DNA of 64,000 bases from Pseudomonadota bacterium (GTDB lineage Bacteria > Desulfobacterota > Syntrophobacteria > Syntrophobacterales > Syntrophobacteraceae). A program made the translations under genes and the position numbers. The stretch covers positions 3,896-67,895 of the forward strand of contig JAEZHY010000293.1 in assembly GCA_023416335.1 (NCBI GenBank), read 5' to 3'. Under the pieces are notes generated by a model, which worked only from the letters and a program-made list of their open reading frames with translations, did no database searches and had not been told where the DNA came from. Of this stretch, positions 17,457-24,177 are shown in pieces; position 1 is the stretch's first letter, and each line of letters begins with the position of its first letter.

Positions 17457-18386
17457 ATGACGATGGCCGCAAATAAAGCAAACGAAGAAGTCCTCAAAAG
17501 GTGCGCGGTTTTTCGGGACCTGCCGGCAGAGAAGGTGGCAGAGTTGGCCGGGGTGGTCGAAAACAGGACGGTGCCGCCGAACGGTATTGTCTTCCGTGAA
17601 GGAGACGAGGCCGACGGCTTCTATGTCGTTGCCTCGGGTAAGGTCCGAATCTACGCCAGCCACGGCGGTTCGGTCGAGCGGGAGTTGTCCGTACTGGGCC
17701 CGGGCGACAGTTTCGGAGAAGTGGCCCTCCTCACCGGCGAAACCCGTACCGCAACCGTTGAAGCGATGAGCGATCTCGAACTGGTCGTCCTCCGCAAAAA
17801 GCATTTTGACGGTATGCTGCGGGATTTTCCCGACATTTCCAGGATGTTCATGAAGGAAATGCGGAGCTGGCTGGTGAAGGACCAGGCCCTGATAGAGGAA
17901 GAAGCCGGGGTGGCATTGAGGGCTTCGCGGACCTCCTGGATCGACTTTGTCCTTATCATCGGAATAAGCATACTCCTGGCGGTTTCATTCAACCATTCGA
18001 ATCCCAACGGGATTCCACTGTTTCCCGATCCGCCGGATACCGCATCGTTTCCTCACATCAGCGCTTCCGCAGCTTACGAGAACCTCAAGCAGGGCAAAAC
18101 GATCATTATCGATTCCATGCCCGCCAACTTCTTTCAAAAACGGCATATCAAGGGAGCCGTCAACATGCCGATGGCCCTCTTCGATATCGTGTTCCTTATG
18201 AACTTTTCCGAAGACGACAAAGAGAAGGAAATCCTGGTGTACGGCAACACGATAAGCAGGCCGTACGATCTGGAAATTGCCGGAAAACTCCAGCTGCGCG
18301 GATACACGAACATCCGGATAATCGACGGAGGCCTCTCCGCCTGGGAGGCGCAGGGCTACCCGGTTGAAGACAAGGCTGCCAAATGA
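17457..18386 (+). CDS. membrane protein fusing a cyclic-nucleotide-binding domain to a rhodanese domain
   Basis: This 309-residue protein starts with a CRP-type cNMP domain (about 10-130; FREGDEADGFYVVASGKV, then FGEVALLTGETRTATV at the phosphate-binding cassette). One membrane segment (about 160-180, DFVLIIGISILLAVSF) follows, then a rhodanese-like domain (about 195-305). The rhodanese loop reads VYGNTISR where active enzymes have VYC, so the sulfur-carrying Cys is replaced by Gly. The rhodanese domain is therefore probably a binding or sensing module. Depending on topology it faces the periplasm with its thioredoxin and MauE-like neighbours. It overlaps the next gene by four bases (ATGA). 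Confidence 0.85.
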   Translation: MTMAANKANEEVLKRCAVFRDLPAEKVAELAGVVENRTVPPNGIVFREGDEADGFYVVASGKVRIYASHGGSVERELSVLGPGDSFGEVALLTGETRTATVEAMSDLELVVLRKKHFDGMLRDFPDISRMFMKEMRSWLVKDQALIEEEAGVALRASRTSWIDFVLIIGISILLAVSFNHSNPNGIPLFPDPPDTASFPHISASAAYENLKQGKTIIIDSMPANFFQKRHIKGAVNMPMALFDIVFLMNFSEDDKEKEILVYGNTISRPYDLEIAGKLQLRGYTNIRIIDGGLSAWEAQGYPVEDKAAK

Positions 18387-18883
18387 TCGGATCTTTTGCA
18401 AAACGGATAATCACGAGCCAATACCTGGCGCTTCTGCTCAGGATCTATATCGGCTACTTCTTCGTCTACGCCAGCGTGAGCAAGATACCGTATCCTGCCC
18501 AGTTTGCGGAAGCTATTGCAAATTACCGGCTCCTGCCGTATATGGTCCTCAACCTTGGCGCGGTGATACTGCCCTGGATCGAGTTCGTCGCCGGTCTGTT
18601 CCTTATCATCGGGTTCAAGTCGCGGGCTTCGGTGGTCATTATCGGGCTCCTGCTGATCATGTTCGATGTCATGATCCTGATAAACATGTACTGGGGAGCA
18701 CCGATCACCTGCGGCTGCTACGATACGGTAGGGGAACCGATCGGCTGGAAAAAGATCAGTGAAAATGCGCTGATGTTGGTCTTCACCGTCCAGATTTACC
18801 TCTATGACGGGTTGAACCTCTTCAGCAAGTGGGGAATCGTATCCGGTGCGAAAAAACGAACAGCATCCGCAATTGCAGGATAG
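18383..18883 (+). CDS. MauE/DoxX-like integral membrane protein
   Basis: This 166-residue protein has four hydrophobic segments and the R.Y.GYFFVYASVSKI opening typical of the DoxX/MauE superfamily. A Cys pair in ITCGCYD near residue 111-113 lies after the third segment. MauE relatives are thought to exchange disulfides with periplasmic thioredoxins such as MauD. That fits the TlpA-like protein at the head of this operon. The start overlaps the stop of the rhodanese gene. Confidence 0.8.
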   Translation: MIGSFAKRIITSQYLALLLRIYIGYFFVYASVSKIPYPAQFAEAIANYRLLPYMVLNLGAVILPWIEFVAGLFLIIGFKSRASVVIIGLLLIMFDVMILINMYWGAPITCGCYDTVGEPIGWKKISENALMLVFTVQIYLYDGLNLFSKWGIVSGAKKRTASAIAG

Positions 18884-18893
18884 GTCCATATCG

Positions 18894-19241
18894 ATGCGCG
18901 GAAGATCCTGGTCCGACAGTCGAATCTGGTTGGTTTCTCTATTCTCTCTGCTTCTTGTTTGCGTGATCTCGTGCGGAAACAGAGAACAGCCAATCGGTAC
19001 ATACGTTGCCGATGAGAAGGAATCCCCGAAACAGACCGATACCAGCCTCGAATTGAAGGAAAACGGGATGGGGACCTGGAAGGTCGGTGACGACGAGGTT
19101 TCCTTTACGTGGTATGTCAAAGGCGATGAACTGCGAGTTCACACCAAAGGCGGCGGCGTAATCGTGGGGAAACTCGAAAAAGACGCCATCCGCGTGACCC
19201 TGCCGGGCTCAAAGACCGTGGCATTTACGAAGATGAAATAG
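18894..19241 (+). CDS. small lipoprotein of unknown function
   Basis: This 115-residue protein has a lipoprotein signal: hydrophobic segment, then VISC at residues 27-30. The rest is a small beta-rich domain (GTYVADEKE, LELKENGMGTWKVGDDEVSFTW, RVTLPGSKTVAFTKM) resembling lipocalin-like or copper-resistance-type envelope proteins, without a motif that fixes a function. It is the last gene of the redox operon, 10 bases after the MauE-like gene, and a strong terminator follows. Confidence 0.75.
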   Translation: MRGRSWSDSRIWLVSLFSLLLVCVISCGNREQPIGTYVADEKESPKQTDTSLELKENGMGTWKVGDDEVSFTWYVKGDELRVHTKGGGVIVGKLEKDAIRVTLPGSKTVAFTKMK

Positions 19242-19291
19242 ATTTGTCCGGTCTTGTGCGGCCGGGCAACCGTGAAACGATTTTCTTCCGA

Positions 19292-19332
19292 AAAGCGAAA
19301 GCCCCCTTGTTTGAAGGGGGCTTTCGCTTTTT
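19292..19332 (+). terminator. intrinsic terminator of the redox operon
   Basis: A 15-bp perfect stem AAGCGAAAGCCCCCT / AGGGGGCTTTCGCTT with a short loop is followed by TTTTG. It starts about 50 bases after the lipoprotein stop. Confidence 0.9.
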
Positions 19333-19420
19333 GTGGGTTCCCGGTTCGATTCTCAAGTCTGATCCCAGGTTCCGTCCCGGTCGCCTATATCCAAGCCTGC
19401 ACAAATGTGAACGGCGAGCC

Positions 19421-19565
19421 GTGTAGGGTGGGCACACTGCCTTATCGTGCCCACCATCCGTCTACTTGGGTCCGGCATGGTGGGAAAAGACGCTCATCGA
19501 GATTGCCGGACGGTGGGCACCCGAAATGAAGGGTGCCCACCCTACGCCCTGCCGTTCTCCTCTTA
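19421..19565. repeat. interspersed repeat family A, full-length copy
   Basis: The copy opens with gtagggtgggcacactgcc, has gtgcccaccatccg and cggtgggcacccgaaa in the middle, and closes with gtgcccaccctacgcc followed by ctgccgttctcc. The opening and closing parts are inverted repeats, so the whole can fold. The copies at 51070 and 61497 match it over most of its length. Confidence 0.75.
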
Positions 19566-19600
19566 GGTGGCTTCACTGCGGACCGCCGATAATGGGCAGT

Positions 19601-20152
19601 TTAACCCGCGCTGCTGCCGCTCGGCTGTACCCCGCACACCCTTACCTGGTTGTCAACGTTGAGTGCGAGGTCTTCGTGAAACTCACCCGCCCCGGTCTTC
19701 AGAGTGAGTTGGATACCCTGGTCTCCTCCGGTCATCGGCGAAACGGAGCTTGCCTCCTCCGGCCCGGTGCCCTGCTTCAGATTCGATTCCGGCCATATCA
19801 CGTGCAATATGATCTGGTTGGGCCGGACCGTCTCTTCCTGCAGCGGCTGTCTGCCGCTTGTCGTAAACTTCCCTTCCTGTGAGCCGTTGTTCAGGTAGTA
19901 GGACTCATCCCAGGCGATGGTAATGGGCTGCTTGCTCCTGTTTCGGAACACGAACTGGAAGGCCACCCAATCTTTTCCCTGCTCGGTTTGAACCGGCCTG
20001 AGGTAGGCTTCGTAATCCCGGGTACTGATTTTCTGTGTCGGGCAGGTCGCGCTTCTCACTTTGCCGCCGGCGGGGTTGTCGGCCAGGGCGTTTCCCCGGT
20101 ACGGCGTGAAAATGAAAGAAAAAAACAATAAAGCCAATAGTGACTTGCTCAT
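19601..20152 (-). CDS. secreted protein of unknown function
   Basis: This 183-residue protein has a signal peptide ending near NALADNP (residue 25). The mature part is predicted beta-rich, with paired strands around WVAFQFVFRNRSKQPITIAWDESYYL, and two Cys (in RSATCPTQ and QVRVCGV) that could form a disulfide. I do not recognise a family. The start at 20152 follows AAAAGGAGGTTCAA, an ideal ribosome site. It stands alone between two repeats. Confidence 0.75.
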   Translation of the reverse strand: MSKSLLALLFFSFIFTPYRGNALADNPAGGKVRSATCPTQKISTRDYEAYLRPVQTEQGKDWVAFQFVFRNRSKQPITIAWDESYYLNNGSQEGKFTTSGRQPLQEETVRPNQIILHVIWPESNLKQGTGPEEASSVSPMTGGDQGIQLTLKTGAGEFHEDLALNVDNQVRVCGVQPSGSSAG

Positions 20153-20514
20153 TTGAACCTCCTTTTGATTTCTCCTGATAAAAATGTAAGTAAAGGGGGA
20201 GCCCGTTCAACCGACGCGGAGGTTGCCCGAGGACATCCGCCGGCGCCTGCGCGACCCCGGGCGGGCATTCTCGCGATGTCCATATTATCGGGCTGATGTC
20301 GCGAACGTTTTTGCCATTTCCGAAAAAGATCCTCTATTCCTGCCTTCCCATTTCGGGCGCAATCGTGGTAGTTGCATCCATCGAAACATTACCGCCGGAA
20401 TCTTTTCCCCGGCGGAACTTCGGCAAAAAGAGACCTCTGACCGCGTATAGAGCGGGAAGTGACAGGGATTGGGGAGGTCGCAAAAGGCTTTATGAGACAT
20501 GTAAGCGGTGAGCC

Positions 20515-20582
20515 GGGTAGGGTGGGCACAGGCTTTATCGAGCCCACCGTCCGACTTTGCGGAAAGAAGGTGGGCAGATAGG
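20515..20582. repeat. interspersed repeat family A, short copy
   Basis: Contains gtagggtgggcacaggc, tttatcgagcccaccgtccg and aaggtgggca, as in the left half of the 19421 copy. It ends just before the YhcH gene and may form part of its leader. The rest of 20153-20600 shows no gene. Confidence 0.65.
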
Positions 20583-20600
20583 GAGAGGACGTACATATTC

Positions 20601-21056
20601 ATGATTTACGACAAACTTGAACACATCGGAAATTACTTCCCGGCCGGGAGCCCGATTTCCAGGGCTGTGCGCTTTGCCTGTGAGTTCGATACGCAGAAAC
20701 CGGACGGGAGGTACGAGATCGAGGGGGATGAGATCTATGCCCAGGTGTCCTCCTACGAGACCTGTCCGGCCGAGGAGCGCCGGTTCGAGGCACACAGGAA
20801 ACACATCGACGTTCAGATCCTCCTGAAGGGGGAGGAAAAGATCGAGGTCTCGCTTGTAGACGACATGGAGACTATCGAGGAGTATTCCGAGGCGAAGGAC
20901 ATAACCTTTCTCAAGGCGCCTCCCGTACCTGCTTCGATTGTCCTGGTCCCCGGATATTTTGCGGTCATCCGGCCGCACGAAATTCACCGCCCGAACTGTC
21001 AACTCGGTGCCAAACGGCAGGTGCGAAAAATCGTCGTGAAAGTCCTCGCCGAGTGA
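20601..21056 (+). CDS. YhcH/YjgK/YiaL family protein
   Basis: This 151-residue cupin-like protein carries the family signatures MIYDKLEHI at the N-terminus, EAHRKHIDVQILLKGEEKI in the middle and FAVIRPHEIHRPN near the C-terminus, with the metal-binding His and Glu residues in place. The family is linked to sialic-acid or sugar-acid metabolism as an anomerase-like enzyme. No sugar genes lie next to it. Start ATG 20601 is preceded by GGGAGAGGACG. Confidence 0.88.
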   Translation: MIYDKLEHIGNYFPAGSPISRAVRFACEFDTQKPDGRYEIEGDEIYAQVSSYETCPAEERRFEAHRKHIDVQILLKGEEKIEVSLVDDMETIEEYSEAKDITFLKAPPVPASIVLVPGYFAVIRPHEIHRPNCQLGAKRQVRKIVVKVLAE

Positions 21057-21234
21057 GCAAATGGAATGCGATACCGAAGAAGGTGGTTTGTTTCGGGAAA
21101 TAATTATGAGGCTTTTGCCGGCAGGTGATTCCACTTGCCGGCTGACCGCGCGCGAGCGTCGATCACAAACCGGCCGGCACCGATGATTTCCTCCGCAAAA
21201 AGATATCGAGCGTGACTCAACTAAGGTGAGATGC

Positions 21235-21399
21235 TCAGCTCTTACGGCTCGTCTTCGAAGTGAATGCGGAAATGAGTTGTTTGATTTCTTCGCTACGGCA
21301 TTTTGGGCAGGTCACTCTGGTTTTGTCGCGCTCGGAAAGGCTCATGATGAGCATGAACTCTTCCTTGCAGGCTTCGCACTTATACTCGTAAGTAGGCAT
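21235..21399 (-). CDS. FmdB-type zinc-ribbon protein
   Basis: This 54-residue protein reads MPTYEYKCEACKEEF and then VTCPKC, giving two CxxC pairs for one zinc ribbon, with a Ser/Thr/Lys-rich tail. This is the FmdB family, named for a regulator of formamidase, whose usual role is unknown. The start ATG 21399 fits the invariant family N-terminus; a longer reading to 21417 is unlikely. The gaps 21057-21234 and 21400-21554 hold no other gene that I can see. Confidence 0.85.
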   Translation of the reverse strand: MPTYEYKCEACKEEFMLIMSLSERDKTRVTCPKCRSEEIKQLISAFTSKTSRKS

Positions 21400-21554
21400 G
21401 CTCGATCTCCTGTCCATGAGGTCTCACGTGGTTTTTGCCAGGCCTTATCGAAGGGAAAGAGAGTTGCTTACCGTTAGTTCTGGCAACCACATTAGGAACG
21501 TGCCTATCCAAAGTCAATGACGCTTCCAATTCGCGCCTGCAGCCGTCCGTCCCT

Positions 21555-22718
21555 TCAGTGCCGTTTATCGTGGCGCATCTCCAGGAATCCGGCCGCAAAC
21601 GGCAGGCACAGCACCAATACCCCCAGTGCGGCAACGCCTATCCAACCCTCATGGATGTAGGCCCATCCGCTCGCAGTAATGCCCGCGAAGCCTCCGAGAT
21701 AGTAAAAGAGCACGTACAGCGAATTTGCCTTGCCACGGCTGGACGTGAGCTTCCTGTTGAGCGCCCCCGCCGCGGATGCATGCACGGTGAAAAAACCGGC
21801 GCAGACAAGAGTCAGGCTGACGGCAATCGCGACTATGGATTTGAGCAGAGTCAGTGCGATGGCCGATGCAAATATAACTGAACCCAACGCCATGGCCGCC
21901 CCATTTCCCAGCCGGTTGCTGAGGCTCCCCGCAATCGGACCCGTTACAATTCCCACGATATAGGAGAGATAAAGCATCGTGATGAGGTGGGTAGGCGCAT
22001 TGAACGGAGGTCCCGAAAGATAGAAGGGCAGGTAATTGAAAATGGAGGAGAAAACGAAATAGGCACCGAACGATACGGAAAAGATGCGCAGAAGTTCCGG
22101 CCTGGAGAGCAGTTTCCCAAAGCCCTGGGTTTCCCCCAAACCCTTTTGGTGTCGTGTCCCTTCGTGCAGCCACTTTGCGGCAACGCAGGTTGCGGCAAAA
22201 AGAAAAATCGAAGCGGAAACGAATGCGTATCGCCAATGAAGAGGCGGATGAATCCAGCCGCCGAGCAGTCTGCCGCTCAAGCCGCCCGCAACAGTGGCCG
22301 AGATGTAGGAGCCCATCACTACGTTCAGGCGTTCTATCGGCAGGGACCGAGCCAGAAAGGCCGCAATGCAGGTCGTCAGGGCCGGGATGAACAGTCCCTG
22401 GACAAACCTTGCAGCAACGAGCGTGGATAAGCTGCCGGTAATCGCACAGAATGCGCTGCAGGCGGAGATTACGAGTCCGCCGGTAAGGATGATCGGCTTT
22501 ATGCGGAAACGGTCTGCGAGTATGCCGAAAGGCAGATTGGCCAGGGCGATGCCGAGAATAACCGCGGAAATCGAATGTGAGGCCTGTGCTTCATCGACGC
22601 CGAATTCCGCCTGGAGCACCGGAAGGACCGGCTGAGTTATATAGACGGTGGTAAAAGCCGCCCAGACAACAAAAAAGACGACGGCCTGCAGTCCGATTAT
22701 TTCTCTTCTTGTCATCAT
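21555..22718 (-). CDS. MFS transporter, YnfM-like drug/sugar efflux type
   Basis: This 387-residue protein has 12 hydrophobic segments. The loop motif GILADRFRIKP between segments 2 and 3 is the MFS motif A, and RFVQGLFIPAL matches segment 4 of the YnfM/arabinose-efflux branch. It probably exports small molecules by proton antiport; the substrate is unknown. Start codons ATGATG lie together without a strong ribosome site. Confidence 0.82.
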   Translation of the reverse strand: MMTRREIIGLQAVVFFVVWAAFTTVYITQPVLPVLQAEFGVDEAQASHSISAVILGIALANLPFGILADRFRIKPIILTGGLVISACSAFCAITGSLSTLVAARFVQGLFIPALTTCIAAFLARSLPIERLNVVMGSYISATVAGGLSGRLLGGWIHPPLHWRYAFVSASIFLFAATCVAAKWLHEGTRHQKGLGETQGFGKLLSRPELLRIFSVSFGAYFVFSSIFNYLPFYLSGPPFNAPTHLITMLYLSYIVGIVTGPIAGSLSNRLGNGAAMALGSVIFASAIALTLLKSIVAIAVSLTLVCAGFFTVHASAAGALNRKLTSSRGKANSLYVLFYYLGGFAGITASGWAYIHEGWIGVAALGVLVLCLPFAAGFLEMRHDKRH

Positions 22719-22760
22719 ATGCTACCTGAATTGTTCGTAAAATCTCCAACTGGACAACTC

Positions 22761-22792
22761 TGGGGCGGGCACGGGTTTATCGTGCCCACCGG
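22761..22792. repeat. interspersed repeat family A, core only
   Basis: ggggcgggcacgggtttatcgtgcccaccgg: only the inverted core of the family is left. It lies upstream of the MFS gene. Confidence 0.5.
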
Positions 22793-22878
22793 TTTTGAGA
22801 TTCGCCGAAATTGGTGCAAGAGTGGAGACCGCAATAGAGTTACCCTGAGCCGGCACGGCGCGTCCCGGATACTATCCG

Positions 22879-22950
22879 GCCTGCCGGGGCGGGGTTCCCA
22901 AGGCGGACCTCGGGAACCAGCGCGTATTCCCTTAAAGCAACAACATTGAC
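22879..22950. repeat. interspersed repeat family C, copy 1
   Basis: About 72 bases with ggggttcccaaggcgga, gggaaccagcgcg and cccttaaagcaacaac. The reverse complement recurs at 47459-47532. A shorter relative lies at 37961 and a trace at 50998. Confidence 0.7.
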
Positions 22951-23004
22951 GATAACCCCACCGTGCTGCGCTCCCCCTACGTCGCTCAATGTTCTCATCA
23001 TGGA

Positions 23005-23031
23005 ACAAAAATGCCGGCACGAGGGCCGGCG
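23005..23031 (-). terminator. intrinsic terminator after the class IV aminotransferase
   Basis: On the minus strand GCCGGC-CCTCGT-GCCGGC is followed by ATTTTTG. It lies about 60 bases after the aminotransferase stop; a second GC-rich hairpin (gggcccttccgggcc) sits between them. Confidence 0.75.
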
Positions 23032-23089
23032 CTATTGCTCGTTGAATGAGGCCCGGAAGGGCCCCGACGTTTCCCGGACGCTAATTCAT

Positions 23090-23965
23090 TTATCGTATTG
23101 TGACTATCGGCTGTTTCGGGTTGATTTCCCCCCGGCCGTAGGCGTCCGTGTAATCCCTGAAAAGCTTCATGATCCTGTGTGTGCGCTCGCCGATGCGGCC
23201 GTTTCCGATCCGGAGGTCGTTTACCTTTACTATCGGAACTATTTCCTTGTTCGATGCGGTGATGAAGACTTCATCCATCGCATTCAATTCGGACCTGTCG
23301 ATGTCCCGGACCTCGATTTCGCAGAAGTCTTTCGCAAGCTCCATGACGACGCCGCGGGTTATTCCGGGCAAAATGCCGTCACCGGCCGTGACCAGCCTGT
23401 TCTTGATAATGCCGAAGAAATTGGTCGTGGTTCCTTCCAGGATGCGATTGTGCCGGTCCACATAGACGGACTCCATGGCGCCTTGCTGCTTTGCCTGCCT
23501 TACTGCGTGTATTGCGCAAAGGTAGGAGGTGCTCTTCGATGTCGGTATGAATCTTTCGATATCGACCGTGATGATCTTTGCCCCCTGCGTGTACCACCAT
23601 TCGGGCAGTATGGCCTTGGGAGTGACCATCACCATGAGCACGCCTCGTCCTTCGGGGTTGAGACCATCGGAGCTTTCTCCGCCTGTAGCCACGATGCGGA
23701 TGGCGCATTCCTCGTGGTGCGGGTTCCGTTTAACCGTATCTTCGACTATTTGGCAGATTTCCGCGTTGGAGTGCTGCAGTTCGAGTCCGATGTCTTTCGC
23801 AGAGTTTTCGAACCTCCGGACGTGGTCCTCCAGGAAGAAGGGCCGCCTGTTGTAAGTGATCAGAAAATCAAATACCCCGAAACCACGTAATACGGCGATG
23901 TCCTTTGCGCTGATGAACGCGTTGTCATCGTCTACGAATTTGCCGTCAATGTAGTAAGTATCCAT
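23090..23965 (-). CDS. class IV aminotransferase (branched-chain or D-amino-acid type)
   Basis: This 291-residue PLP enzyme belongs to the IlvE/Dat/PabC fold. Visible family features are YIDGKFVDDDNA at the N-terminus, RGFGVFDF, the PLP-Lys region STSYLCAIHAVRQAKQQGAMESVYVD, EGTTTNFF and LPGITRGVV. It should transfer an amino group between an amino acid and 2-oxoglutarate; IlvE and D-alanine transaminase are the main options. The start at 23965 is chosen because it begins the conserved fold; no strong ribosome site is seen, and ATG 23977 is an alternative. Confidence 0.85.
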   Translation of the reverse strand: MDTYYIDGKFVDDDNAFISAKDIAVLRGFGVFDFLITYNRRPFFLEDHVRRFENSAKDIGLELQHSNAEICQIVEDTVKRNPHHEECAIRIVATGGESSDGLNPEGRGVLMVMVTPKAILPEWWYTQGAKIITVDIERFIPTSKSTSYLCAIHAVRQAKQQGAMESVYVDRHNRILEGTTTNFFGIIKNRLVTAGDGILPGITRGVVMELAKDFCEIEVRDIDRSELNAMDEVFITASNKEIVPIVKVNDLRIGNGRIGERTHRIMKLFRDYTDAYGRGEINPKQPIVTIR

Positions 23966-24100
23966 GCTGATAAACATCCATACAGAGTTTTTTGATTGGG
24001 CGACATCCGGCCCGTCCCGTAAACCCGATTTTCGATTATCGATGGAAGTTGATTTCCATCCCGCTATGATCATACCACTTTGCGCTCAAAGTTTGGTTCA

Positions 24101-24135
24101 ACAAATTAAAAATGAGCGGGGGAAAATTCCCCCGC
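24101..24135 (-). terminator. intrinsic terminator of the TRAP transporter operon
   Basis: On the minus strand a 9-bp stem GCGGGGGAA / TTCCCCCGC is followed by a T-rich tract (TCATTTTTAATTT). It lies about 45 bases after the TRAP stop. Confidence 0.85.
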
Positions 24136-24177
24136 CCATCTTATTTGGACCTGATGTGCCTTTGAGCGAAAACCGTA

